Source: Pseudomonas sp. C1C7 (GTDB lineage: Bacteria; Pseudomonadota; Gammaproteobacteria; Pseudomonadales; Pseudomonadaceae). From it: a DNA stretch of 64,000 nucleotides. Below are positions 18,950-28,400 of this stretch, in pieces; the stretch's first letter is position 1, and every line of letters starts with the position of its first letter. The DNA is taken from assembly GCF_013359595.1 (NCBI RefSeq), contig NZ_JABFMP010000006.1, positions 7,598 through 71,597 on the forward strand, read 5' to 3'. A program made the position numbers and the translations under genes. The notes below the pieces were generated by a model. That model ran no database searches. It had not been told where the DNA came from and saw only the letters and a program-made list of their open reading frames with translations.

Positions 18950-18995
18950 CTGAGGGGCGGTGTTGAACGTGCCATCACTCGCCAAAGCGTGCCGC

Positions 18996-19457
18996 TTATG
19001 CTTTGGGCTTGTCCCAGTCGCTACGCGTTGCAGTAATCAGCGCATCCCAGTCATCAGGAGGGTTGCCGCGGCCCAGCATCTTCTCGAATACGGCGTATGG
19101 ATCGGATTTGCTGCCTGCGGACCGTAGGGTATTTTCGTCGTTGACCCATGCATAGACGATGACCTTGGATCTTGAGTCGTAGCGAAAGAACAGCCGAAAG
19201 CGCCTACCGATTTTTGCCCGCCGCCAATGTCGGTAGGCGGTGCCCAGCGTGTTGCCTTGGCGGAACTCATCACGGCCCGGGTCGGCTGGTACAGCCTCCA
19301 TGATCAGATGGCTCAGTGCTCGAAACAGCTTGACGTTGGCGTTGCTTTCAAAACCCTGCGGGTCGTTCTGCTCGGCCCGGGTGGCGGCTACTTGCAATTT
19401 GCGTAGCTGTAAAGTCACACCTTCATGGAACAACAGTGTCCAGCCATGTCGCATCAT
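18996..19457 (-). CDS. yhaV: YhaV-family type II toxin (RNase)
   Basis: A 153-residue protein beginning MMRHGWTLLFHEG and containing RFRLFFRYDSRSKVIVYAWVNDENTLR, the conserved core of the YhaV toxin family (RelE superfamily fold, translation-dependent mRNA cleavage). Length matches the E. coli protein (154 residues). Its ATG (19457) overlaps the stop of the antitoxin gene, so expression depends on prlF translation. Met2 (19454) is an alternative start. It sits at the left end of the island, where toxin-antitoxin pairs often stabilise mobile DNA. Confidence 0.92.
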   Translation of the reverse strand: MMRHGWTLLFHEGVTLQLRKLQVAATRAEQNDPQGFESNANVKLFRALSHLIMEAVPADPGRDEFRQGNTLGTAYRHWRRAKIGRRFRLFFRYDSRSKVIVYAWVNDENTLRSAGSKSDPYAVFEKMLGRGNPPDDWDALITATRSDWDKPKA

Positions 19458-19774
19458 CAGATTGCGACCTCACCGTCGATATCTTCGTCCAGGTTAACGG
19501 AGTGGTTTGCGTTGGCGAGCATGGTTTGCGCCAAGTCTTCCGGCAGGGTGGTGAGGTTGCGGCCGCCTCGGATATCTGCCTCCAGCAAACCCAGGAACGC
19601 ACCGATGGCAGGGTCTTCGTGGGTGGTTTCTACGCGGCTGACCACGATTTCACCGCCTCGTACGTCGAATGCAATTTTGCCACCTGTGTCAATGCCCAGT
19701 AGCTGGCGAACGGATTTGGGCAGTGTGACCTGCCCCTTTGAGGTCAACGTGGCGATTTCGTGGATGGCAGGCAT
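19457..19774 (-). CDS. prlF: PrlF (SohA) antitoxin
   Basis: A 105-residue antitoxin with an N-terminal SpoVT/AbrB swapped-hairpin domain (LTSKGQVTLPKSVRQLLGID, about residues 9-28) and an acidic C-terminal tail that would bind YhaV. ATG 19774 is preceded by GGAG at good spacing. PrlF is expected to neutralise YhaV and to repress its own promoter; an inverted repeat lies 30-47 bp upstream. It overlaps yhaV by 1 bp. Confidence 0.92.
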   Translation of the reverse strand: MPAIHEIATLTSKGQVTLPKSVRQLLGIDTGGKIAFDVRGGEIVVSRVETTHEDPAIGAFLGLLEADIRGGRNLTTLPEDLAQTMLANANHSVNLDEDIDGEVAI

Positions 19775-19803
19775 GAGTGTTCTCCGGATATACAGATTGA
19801 ATG

Positions 19804-19821
19804 GTAAGGAATAATCCTTAC
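19804..19821. promoter_or_regulatory. inverted repeat upstream of prlF (likely operator)
   Basis: GTAAGGA-ATAA-TCCTTAC is a 7-bp perfect inverted repeat 30 bp upstream of the prlF start, in AT-rich DNA. AbrB-type antitoxins bind such sites for autoregulation, so this is the likely PrlF or PrlF-YhaV operator. Confidence 0.6.
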
Positions 19822-20268
19822 GCAGTCAATCTTGGTTTCTGCTGATCAGGCACTAATAGGGTTACCGACCAATGCGGCGAGTGTCGACAGCAAGGGTTTC
19901 CTGCCCAACCCTTTCGCAGGTGAAAAGCCATTCTTCATAATCACTGCCCAGAATGCCGAGTAGTACCGGGCGTATCTGAGCGAGGGACAGATGGCAATGC
20001 TGCGCCGCTGTCGTCTACGCAGCGCTGCATGCAGAGGCCTATGGTGAGAGGGTTGACGCTCTAAGTCAGATTCCACACATGCTGGAGGCGTTCATGGTAG
20101 GAGATCGGGAGGGCTGCGGAGTCGCTACGCACAAGACCAGCGCGCAAACAGGAGCTGTTCCGATCAGCCGAGAACCCCACACTGACTGACGATCTTGCTC
20201 CTCAGCAGCAGGCCACTCTGAATCGCCCCGCTGGCTAGGCGGAACTGTTGGGGGGCTGTCACACAGCT
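19822..20268. other. non-coding gap inside the island, possible degraded gene
   Basis: About 450 bp with no intact gene. On the plus strand two short stretches have protein-like composition in different frames: about 19870-19972 (reading LPNPFAGEKPFFIITAQNAE before a stop) and about 20012-20189 (reading AALHAEAYGERVDALSQIPH before a stop). They are separated by a frame change, which would fit a decayed gene, but I recognise no family. A minus-strand frame of 76 codons (19846-20076) has no credible features. Confidence 0.35.
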
Positions 20269-22002
20269 TCAGGTCGGGATAGCAAGTTCCACTACGTTGT
20301 CGCCTCCAAAAAGACGATTCACCGCTGCGAGAGCTGTATCCGGCATGGTCTGTGTGGCCAGCACGGCGAGTCGCGTCATAGGTCGGGAGATGGATACATA
20401 AAAGAGATTACGAGCACGATAGAAGCCCTTTGTGTTCTTTGCATTCAGCGCATTTGTCTCAATTAGCTCGAGTAGTTGTGGCCAGTTATAGTGGTTCCAG
20501 CCGCCTCCCAGCACTACAAGAACGTTCTCAAACTCGGCGCCCTTGACGCTATGTTGCGTGGCAAAGGATGTCTGCTTTTCGATGAACTTGACCACCTCAA
20601 CGACCTCTCCGTAAGGAATGTCCCGCAGCTTGCTGTACCGCATAAGTGCGGATGCATCCTCAGGTATGGGGTCGCCGTTTAGTGCTATGAGTTCTTCGTC
20701 GCGCCGCAATACGCGGTCTGGTGGCGATGGACGTCTTGTCACCTTCAGGTGGTCAATGACCTGTCCGATCGTGCCTTCTGCACGCAGCTTCTGGAGGGCA
20801 TCCATGTCGCGACGCCAACTGGCTTTGTCTTCATGTTTGGTTATCGCAGGACCGGAGCCGAATGCCCTGAACATATCGCCGTAGCGAGATGCGCCGTAGG
20901 CTGCACATATGGGTTCAACGACTTCTGCAAAAAACTTGATCGCCGGGTCTTCCTTTTTTGCGAATAGATCGTTACGGCCGCTGAATACCTCAGCGAGGTT
21001 GGGATAGCCCTGTTCAGCGGCTAGGACGTTGTGGGTAAGCATCAGTACCTTCGTCCTGCTCAGGTCCCAGCCCTCGGCTTGCAGCCGTTGCATCAAATCT
21101 TCCCGAGTGCATCGGGCCAGATCAGGTGGCAGATCCTCTTTGGCGTGCCGGTCATTTGTCCGTTGACCCTTGTAAGCGTTGGTGTGAAAGAAGCGCGCCT
21201 CGCCCTTTGCCTCGGGGTCATGAACGGCTTGGTGTAGTTCAGGTCGCAGCTTGTTCAGCACATCTACGACTGCGGGAACCGACCGGAAGTTGGAGCCTTT
21301 GGCAATTTCTTTGATCGGATATTCCGCGAGCTCGTATTCACTTCGATAAATGGTTTGCCAGTGGTCTCCAAATAGACCAACGAGGGGCCCGGTTGCGGGC
21401 TTTAAGAAGTGCTCGGTAATCGCCTCCATGAATTGGCGATGGGTATCTTGATACTCGTCGATAAAAATCACTGGAAACTGCTGGGTCAAGATGCGTCGAA
21501 ATTTTTCCTTCTGCAGAAGCTTGGCCATCATCTCTGGGATGTCGTCGTGACTCAGCGTGACTCTGTCCATGTCGACGCCGAAGAATCCCAGGTCGTAATC
21601 CACGGGCTTTGAGCCGATACCTCCGCCTTGTTCGACTTTCTCTTTCCGATCCTCCATTTCCCCCACGAGGTCACGTAGCGCCTTCTGAAACTGGCGTAGG
21701 AATGCCCACGAGAAGCCGTGGATGGTATTGACCAGAATGGCGGGATGATCCTCAATCTCTTGGGCAATCTCATTACGGGCAACTTCGGTGTAGGTGATGC
21801 AGGCTACCTTTTGCCCGGCTCGAACCAAGGCTGGGCCTCGCTCCGCAATCAATCGCTTCAGCGCGGTGACCAGGGAATACGTCTTGCCTGCGCCGGCACC
21901 AGCTTCAAGGCGAAAGCTGTGACCCGTATCAAGGGCCTCATTGATCTTTCTTTGAGCCTCTTGTGCAGCGATGAGTGCGGGATTCTCGTCAGGTTTAGTC
22001 AT
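20269..22002 (-). CDS. UvrD-like helicase, GajB-like partner of OLD nuclease
   Basis: A 577-residue superfamily 1A helicase. Walker A is LEAGAGAGKTYSL (residues 34-41), motif Ia ITYTEVARNEIAQEI, Walker B VIFIDEYQDTHRQF, motif III GLFGDHWQTIYR, and late motifs TQHSVKGAEFENVLVVLGGG and NLFYVSISRPMTRLAVL. ATG 22002 overlaps the stop of the TOPRIM gene by 4 bp (ATGA); the longer in-frame extension upstream lies inside that gene and is not a natural start. An OLD-family ATPase-TOPRIM nuclease followed by a UvrD helicase is the architecture of Gabija (GajA-GajB). The pair is longer than the founding Bacillus system, so I call it Gabija-like. Confidence 0.82.
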   Translation of the reverse strand: MTKPDENPALIAAQEAQRKINEALDTGHSFRLEAGAGAGKTYSLVTALKRLIAERGPALVRAGQKVACITYTEVARNEIAQEIEDHPAILVNTIHGFSWAFLRQFQKALRDLVGEMEDRKEKVEQGGGIGSKPVDYDLGFFGVDMDRVTLSHDDIPEMMAKLLQKEKFRRILTQQFPVIFIDEYQDTHRQFMEAITEHFLKPATGPLVGLFGDHWQTIYRSEYELAEYPIKEIAKGSNFRSVPAVVDVLNKLRPELHQAVHDPEAKGEARFFHTNAYKGQRTNDRHAKEDLPPDLARCTREDLMQRLQAEGWDLSRTKVLMLTHNVLAAEQGYPNLAEVFSGRNDLFAKKEDPAIKFFAEVVEPICAAYGASRYGDMFRAFGSGPAITKHEDKASWRRDMDALQKLRAEGTIGQVIDHLKVTRRPSPPDRVLRRDEELIALNGDPIPEDASALMRYSKLRDIPYGEVVEVVKFIEKQTSFATQHSVKGAEFENVLVVLGGGWNHYNWPQLLELIETNALNAKNTKGFYRARNLFYVSISRPMTRLAVLATQTMPDTALAAVNRLFGGDNVVELAIPT

Positions 22003-22787
22003 ACTGCCTCCTCCTTGGCTGGCGCTTCCACGTTCTGTGCGGGTGGAGGAGGGGGTTCGGAAAGCCATGCCAGGCCTTCCTGGATATAGCGGGGTACCAC
22101 CCATTCTTTCTCGCGAATGGCGAACCGCAAGGCCGTATCCGCTTTCGCGAGCCCCTGGGCGATCTCCCACGCTTCATTGGCCTCGTCCTGTTCCTTTAGC
22201 CACTCAAATCGATCCGGGTTTGCTAGAACGAGCGCGTCTTCATAGCTGCGGGCGCATACGTTCGTACCAGGTTTCTCTGCAATCTGATAGGCAATGCGAC
22301 GGTAGCCGCTTTGCTTCTCTTCGGCAGTCTTGGCAACAAGCTCGGCAGGAGTGATTTGCCAGTCATCCTTTCCCTCGGTATCTTCGGGGCGAAACCATTC
22401 CTTGATAGCCGCGTTCGACGTCCGCTCGCCTTCAGCCACAGGGCACTTGTCCCAAGTCGTAATCGTCTTTCCTTTCTTGTTCTGCTTTTCCACCGGTTTG
22501 GTTGAATCCAGATCGGTGACGACCAAGGTCTTGAGTTCGAGAAAGTCGAGGAGTGGATAGAAGATGTGCGCATAAGCTCCGCCGACCTCGACGCAGGTTA
22601 CGTACTGTCTGGCCAGCTTGTGCTTGTCGTCGAGCGACCTATCAACCAATTCGCACAGCCGAGGCATCAGCAGCCGCTCCGTCGTCCCTTCGACCATAAT
22701 GGCCTTGTCCGCAAAGTACAGATCGCACTTGGTCAACGTCATGTACTGGTGCAGGAAGTTCTGGTCGTCGGGAGAGATACTGCTCAT
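21999..22787 (-). CDS. OLD-family nuclease, TOPRIM part (GajA-like, C-terminal half)
   Basis: A 262-residue fragment holding the TOPRIM nuclease half of an OLD-family (overcoming lysogenization defect) protein. FLHQYMTLTKCDLYFADKAI leads into the catalytic MVEGTTERLL (Glu33 and Glu37), and the metal-binding pair is TDLDSTKP (Asp92, Asp94). It has no ATPase domain of its own; that is encoded by the gene immediately upstream, in another frame, with a 4-bp ATGA overlap. The frame stays open for several codons upstream of this ATG (KDFKKGM), as expected if a single ORF had been broken. It could still be made by coupled re-initiation as a separate subunit. Confidence 0.8.
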   Translation of the reverse strand: MSSISPDDQNFLHQYMTLTKCDLYFADKAIMVEGTTERLLMPRLCELVDRSLDDKHKLARQYVTCVEVGGAYAHIFYPLLDFLELKTLVVTDLDSTKPVEKQNKKGKTITTWDKCPVAEGERTSNAAIKEWFRPEDTEGKDDWQITPAELVAKTAEEKQSGYRRIAYQIAEKPGTNVCARSYEDALVLANPDRFEWLKEQDEANEAWEIAQGLAKADTALRFAIREKEWVVPRYIQEGLAWLSEPPPPPAQNVEAPAKEEAV

Positions 22788-24082
22788 GCCCTTCTTGAAA
22801 TCTTTACCTTGGTCTGACGAGCATTTGTCTGGCCCGGCGACTCATTTAGGAAATACCGTACTGCTTCAAACGATGCGGCATTTGCAACATGCGGAGAATG
22901 CGTCGTGATGACGAACTGAACGTTCCACGCAGCCTCTTCGGGGTAGCTCGCCGACAGCTTTCTAATGGCGGCATTCAGTTGGCCGATGAAAACTTCTTGC
23001 ATCTGCGGATGCAAATGAGCCTCAGGTTCTTCGACGAAGATTAGATGTGTGGCTGGGCGGGTTGCCTTGGCTCGGTAGGCCTTGTGGTAGCTTTCGAGCT
23101 GCAACAACATGTAGATCAGATTGCGAGTGCCGAGACCGTTGTAGCCTTCCGGAAGATGTACCCCGTCTGTGCCGGTGTAGACCACCTTTGTGTGGTCCGA
23201 CAGCAGGGCCTCAACATTCAATGAGGTCTCGGGCCGAAGCTCGGTATCGTTGAGGCTTGGAAAGCCCAGTACTTCCATGGCCGGCAGCAGCTTCTTCAGC
23301 ATTTCATCGAAGTTACCTTGAATGCTGCGTTCGATGCCTTCGACTGACGCCTTCAGCTTTGCCGCCAGCTCCTGATCTCCTGCTGCGGCCGTTGGTGCGG
23401 AAGCAGTCTTGAATAGCGCGCTGAGCAATTTGCCAATGACATCGGCGTCGCCATGCTTCGCATGGTCGAGAGTTCTTTGTGCGCGAACGAAATTGCACTG
23501 CAGTAAAGCCGCTAGTGCGGCCGTACCCTCAAAGTCACGCCGATTGGTATCGTCCGTGGGGTCGATGGCGAACACATGGATGTTGTATGCCTTGGGCAAC
23601 GTGTCGCGTAATGAGCGGAAGAAGTGTGTTCTTAGCTCGACACCTTCTGGCTCGGCAGGTACATCAAGCAGAGTGTGGAGAGTTGCCAGCGTCGCTTTGT
23701 ACTCGACGCGCACAATGGCTGTGGTGGAGTCTACGTCCAGGTCAATAACGAAAGGCGCAAGAGGCCCTAAATTCGGGGCGGTGCTGTCGTAGCGGAAGGT
23801 TAGAGTAAGAGAGAGCGTCGGGAGTGCTGCGAGTACGTCCTCTGGCTTTGCCGACTTTTCTCTCAGCGTCTTTGCATTGAAGAACCGCTCGCGTTGGGGG
23901 GGCGAAAAGTCTTCCAGACGAAATCGCGCTCCGGTCTCCCCGGTGAAGCGATCAAAAATGTCGGTAAACGATGTCTTCCCGCTATTGTTGCGCCCTACGA
24001 TTACTGTGGAATTTCCTTCCAGCATGATCTCAACATCCTGGAGGAGTCGAAATCCCTCGACCCTAACCTTCTCGATTCGCAT
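22784..24082 (-). CDS. OLD-family nuclease, ABC ATPase part (GajA-like, N-terminal half)
   Basis: A 432-residue ATPase of the OLD/RecF-like type. Walker A is VGRNNSGKTSF (30-37), a signature-like region is YNGLGTRNLIYMLLQLE, Walker B THLIFVEEPEAHLHPQM, and the H-loop VITTHSPHVANA. The ORF stops just after FLNESPGQTNARQTKVK, the point where OLD proteins normally run on into the TOPRIM domain. ATG 24082 has GGGAG at good spacing. It lies 78 bp downstream of jetD on the same strand, so it may share the Wadjet transcript. With the downstream TOPRIM and UvrD genes it makes a Gabija-like set. AT content is higher than in the flanking core genes. Confidence 0.82.
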   Translation of the reverse strand: MRIEKVRVEGFRLLQDVEIMLEGNSTVIVGRNNSGKTSFTDIFDRFTGETGARFRLEDFSPPQRERFFNAKTLREKSAKPEDVLAALPTLSLTLTFRYDSTAPNLGPLAPFVIDLDVDSTTAIVRVEYKATLATLHTLLDVPAEPEGVELRTHFFRSLRDTLPKAYNIHVFAIDPTDDTNRRDFEGTAALAALLQCNFVRAQRTLDHAKHGDADVIGKLLSALFKTASAPTAAAGDQELAAKLKASVEGIERSIQGNFDEMLKKLLPAMEVLGFPSLNDTELRPETSLNVEALLSDHTKVVYTGTDGVHLPEGYNGLGTRNLIYMLLQLESYHKAYRAKATRPATHLIFVEEPEAHLHPQMQEVFIGQLNAAIRKLSASYPEEAAWNVQFVITTHSPHVANAASFEAVRYFLNESPGQTNARQTKVKISRRA

Positions 24083-24160
24083 GTTTGCTCCCGATTGATT
24101 GCCTCTAGTCGTTTCCTGTTTGCCGCCTGGTCTTAGATGCTCTGTTGATGATCGGGCGGA

Positions 24161-25435
24161 TTACTTTTCCCCATGGCTCAGATCGTCTAAGAGAGTGCTG
24201 GCAACCGCTTCCTCTGGAATTGCGAGCCCTTGGGTGTCCATGGCGGTGTGCAGCTCTTTGTCCCATAGAGCCTCGACCCCGTTGAGGCCCAAATCGCGTG
24301 GTCGCGTCTGCACTACCATCACCGCTTCGAGGTAGTCTCTGCAGCCGAATCGCCAAGGGACTGCCTGCCAAGTACGCATGACGTGATTGCCGATGACGAT
24401 CCCTGGCCAGTCGTAGTCGCCATGGTAGTGCAGGCGCGCGCCGGCGGCGGCCAACTGGTCGAGTAGAATTCGCTGCGCAGCGGCGGGCATGCCATCGGTG
24501 CAGACTAATGGAGCACTATCGGCACCCAGACGGTCGGCGACGATGGCTACTATGTTCGGGTTTTCACATACGTACACATTCCGTCCGTCTACTGCCCAGG
24601 AATACGGCTTGCGAACCAATTGCCGCAGTGAGAGGTAGGCGGGCTCGCCAGGCAGCCAGGTGTGGGCTGTGTCTGGCAGCGCAGGCAAGTTAAGAAAGAG
24701 AGCAGGGCGGGCCAGCTCGTTGACGAGAACTCCCGCCCTCGACCAGACCTCCCGCACACGCTCTTCGGCTCCACCGCCAGTCTCGGTTGTTGCCTCATCT
24801 TCTTGAGAGACGCCCGTGCGCTCGTGCAGGCGCCACGCCGACAGTACCAGGGTCGCAACAGGACGGCCGGGATCCAGCGCATGGGCATCGCCCAGCGTTT
24901 CGGCGGCAAGTTGCGAGCGAGGCAGTCCTTCCTCGGGCAGACGGCGGAGCACAGTATCAGTCGCTGCCAGTAGCTGATTGGCGCGCGCGGGATCGCGCCC
25001 AAGACGCTTGAGCAGGGGCATGCAGGTTGCCGCGTTTTGCAGCCAGGCGCAGAGGAGAGGGCTGCCTTCGGCCGACGCCGAGGTCGTGAGGGCGGACCAT
25101 TGTGCCGCTAGCGTTTTACGCAGGCTGGCTTTCGCAACAATGGGGCCATCCAGTTGCGCCAGCGCATCCTGTAGCGAGTTGGCTAGCCCGGCCTCACGCA
25201 GTCGTGCATCGAGCTCGGCAATGTCCAGCGTCATCGAGCAAGCTATTCGTGAGGGGCGACCGGTCAGTTGGCAAAGAGCCGAGTACTCTTCCGCGGCAAG
25301 GTTGCTCAAGTGAACCGAGGATAGCGACTGCTCGGCATCGGCGAGCTCAAAACGGCGGCGCAGGCGCTGGCGCAGGGCGGCCAGTGCTGGCCCGCCGAGC
25401 AGGCGCTGTAGACGTAAGTCGGGGCTGGTCTTCAT
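24161..25435 (-). CDS. jetD: Wadjet type III JetD, TOPRIM nuclease (DUF2399/TIGR02679)
   Basis: A 424-residue protein matching the TIGR02679/DUF2399 family. The C-terminal TOPRIM-like domain has the acidic residue in VYVCENPNIVAIVADRL (Glu about 291) and the DxD pair in HYHGDYDWPGIVI (Asp340, Asp342). JetD is known as the nuclease that cuts plasmid DNA extruded by the JetABC SMC complex. ATG 25435 overlaps the jetC stop by 4 bp. The N-terminal half is helical and begins SPDLRLQRLLGGPALAALRQ. Confidence 0.9.
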   Translation of the reverse strand: MKTSPDLRLQRLLGGPALAALRQRLRRRFELADAEQSLSSVHLSNLAAEEYSALCQLTGRPSRIACSMTLDIAELDARLREAGLANSLQDALAQLDGPIVAKASLRKTLAAQWSALTTSASAEGSPLLCAWLQNAATCMPLLKRLGRDPARANQLLAATDTVLRRLPEEGLPRSQLAAETLGDAHALDPGRPVATLVLSAWRLHERTGVSQEDEATTETGGGAEERVREVWSRAGVLVNELARPALFLNLPALPDTAHTWLPGEPAYLSLRQLVRKPYSWAVDGRNVYVCENPNIVAIVADRLGADSAPLVCTDGMPAAAQRILLDQLAAAGARLHYHGDYDWPGIVIGNHVMRTWQAVPWRFGCRDYLEAVMVVQTRPRDLGLNGVEALWDKELHTAMDTQGLAIPEEAVASTLLDDLSHGEK

Positions 25436-28400
25436 GCCAAGGGGAACCTGCGATCAGGATCTTCTTCGAGTCGCTTAGCCCGTCCATCCCAGGTCCAGCG
25501 CGAGACGAACACCGCATCGATACCTTCGCGACGCTGCAACTGGCAGATCGACACGCCAGGTAGCTCCGCATAGCAGGCCCACTCCCGCTCGCTGGTGATG
25601 ACGAAATCCAGGTCGAATTCCCGCACCAGGCCCATGCAGTGGGCGCGGGCGGTATCGTCGATACCGGCGAAGGCTTCGTCGAGCAGCATCAAGCGTGGCG
25701 CCAAGGGACTGCCGCCGTGGCCGTAGAAACTGGCGATAGCGGCGAACAATGGGACGGTCAGGCCTAACGCGCGTTCGCCACTGGAGGCCGGTCCAGACAG
25801 CTTGCGCCATTGACCATCCTGCTGACGCTGGATGCGGAAACGATGCCAATAGCGATAGTCCAGCGCGTGGGCGAGTTGATCGAGAAGACTTCTACCTGCG
25901 CTGTCAGCGTCGGCCAGGGCGCGTTCGGCGGCGATCTGCTGTTGCAGCATGGTACCGACCGCACGCCGGTCTTCGGTCGACCAGAGGTCGGCGCTGGTAT
26001 TGAGCAGGCTCTTGCGTGCGGCCTCCAGGCCTGCCGGTGCGCCTTCCTCGACTGATAGCGGCTCCCATAGCAGGCGGTAGCGTACGCCAGTGGTGGTTGG
26101 GCGCTTGTGCAATTCGTTGTTTATCGCCTCGACGCGGTCGTCGGCAGCTCGCATCAGTCGCTGGAGCTCGGCGGCGATTTCTGCCTGGAGGTGATTTTCC
26201 AACACTTCACGCTCACGAGCCGACAACAGTTCGCTGCGCTGGGCAATATCCTCGGCCAACAGTAGCGCGAGGGTATCGGGGCGCTCGGCACGGTTCTGGT
26301 ACTGGATTGTGACGGTGATGCCCCAATCGTTGGGTTCTGAGATGGCCTGGTGGTTCAAGGCGCTCAGCCCGCGCTGCAGTTCACTTAGGTCTTCGGCGAT
26401 CTGTTTCTGTACGCGGGCCCAAGTGGCCTCGTCATCGGCGATGTCAGCCAGCGCCTGTTCGATGCGGCGGGCTAGGTTCAGCGCCGGGTCGATGCTCCAA
26501 TGCTCAGGCAATTGCAGGTCCGGCAATGCGGCGGCCAGCAGGCCGCTGGCGCTGAAATGGCGAAGGCGTTCGACGGCCATGGCGCGCTCGTTGCTACGCT
26601 CGCTCAGAGTCTGCTCAGTGCGTTCGACGTGCGCTGCGATCACGGCCAGCCGTTTTTCCGCTTCGCCCAGCGCCGTGCGGCGTGTTTCGGCGTCCTGCTC
26701 GGCCTGGGTACGTCCGGCGAGCGCGGTGGCCAGTTTGGCCAGCAATTCTTCCACTTGCTGGCCGATGGACTGGCGTAGTGTCTCCAAGCGGACCCGGGCC
26801 TGTTCAGCCTGCTCGTCGGCGACCATCAGGGTTTCCTCAGCCTGTTCCAGCACCCTGCGCGCTTCGCCTTCGCGCTGTTGCTGCTGACACTGATCGGGCC
26901 ATGCGCGCTGCCACTCGCGTGCCGCCTGGACCAGGTGCGCCTGGACGGTGGCGAAGTGTTCCAAGGCCTCTTCGGTTGCTGGTAGCAGCTCGAGCTCTGC
27001 CGGCAGGCTCAGGTCGGTCGCGTCGTGGTGTAACTGCTCGCGTGCCGATTGCCATGCGTCTTTGGCTTCCTGGCTGCGTGTTTCGGCCAGCACCAACAGC
27101 TGCCGGATCCGATCGACATCACGAGCGGCCTGCAGCGCGACAGCAATCGCATCGTGCAGTGGGCGCTCGGAGGGTACGCTTTTCCGTTCCCGTTCGGCTT
27201 GGCTGCGCTCGGCGGCCAGGGTCTCGTATTGTCGTTCGAGCTTGGCTTGCGCCATGTCAAGTTCGGCAAGGAGGGTGGCGAGTGCTTCCAGCCGTCGTTG
27301 TCGTGCCAGTTCCCGTGCACTGCGGCCGATGTAGCCTGCTTCGTTTTTTTGCCAGGCACCTGCCAGCGGCCCCAGACGATAGCGACCATCAGGCGACAAC
27401 CAGGCTTCGGCATCGCTCGGCTCCTGCGTGCCGTAAGCCACGCCCTCCAACAGTGCAGTCAGCGTTGCTAGTGCGATCGGGCAGGCCTCGGGCAATGCCG
27501 GGATCAGTGCAGCGTTCAGGTTGGCACCATTCACTGGCGCGCGCTGGTGCCAGCTGCTATCGAGCAGCGGCGTACCGTCGCTATCGCTCAATACCCCATT
27601 TGGCGACAGCCAGGCGTCAAGTAGGCCGCTGGCTTCCAGGGCGGCTTCCAGCCCGGCCCGTTGCGCGGCAGCCAGGCTCGGGTGGAAATCCACCAGGTGC
27701 CAGAGCGGCGCGCCGTGCCGTTGCAGACGCACACCACTGGCCCGGGTGAGCGGCTCGGCGGGCAGCGCATCTTCGCCGGCGGCCAGGCGGGTGCGCTCGT
27801 CCTCGATATCGGCGCGCTGCTTGTCCAGGCTGGTATGGTAACTGTCCAACTCTGCCTGTTGGGCGGCGTGTCGTTGCAGCGTCGTCTGCCAGGCGTTGTC
27901 CAGTGCCACTTGCGCCGGGTTTTCGACTTCCGGAAGGGCCACCCACTCGGCCAGTTGTAGCAAGGGTTGCTCAGCATCGAAGCGCAGTTGGATGAGGCTT
28001 GTGCAGTGCTCGGACCAGGCTTCGAGCAACGCGCTGCCTGCCTGTTCTGCTTGCTGGTCGGCCTGCTCGCGTTGCGCCAGTGCTATGTCCATTTCACCGC
28101 GAATGGTTCGAGCGTGTTCTTGCTTGTCCGCCAGTACCGCTTGGTGTTGGCTAACTTCGGCATGACGCTTACGCAGATGGGCGATGTCCTGGCGCCGACT
28201 CCTCACCAGCTCGCGCAGGGCTTCTTCAGCGGCCCTGTACTCGGGCGGATGTGCCGCGAGCGCTTCGGCTTCAAGGCTAAGCAGTGGGTTGATTGCGAGG
28301 TCTGCTGTTATAGCGAGTGCTTCGGCCGCGTCCAGCGTACGAGTACGCGACTTGTCCAGCTCATCGCGAGCTTGAATGGCCGCAGCGGTCCGTCGCTGGC

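Larger units (their letters stand above)
18430..18995. other. mexE leader, REP cluster and left island junction (no gene)
   Basis: This 566-bp stretch holds no credible gene. From left to right it contains the mexE promoter region with the operator (18504-18527), a REP cluster (18620-18807), the 13-codon relic of a mexT 3' end (18814-18852), and AT-rich island DNA with a short direct repeat (18930-18949) before the yhaV stop. Confidence 0.8.

Noticed and set aside
19846..20076. 76-codon minus-strand frame in the island gap
   Set aside because: Arg/His-rich start, no ribosome-binding site, no family resemblance.
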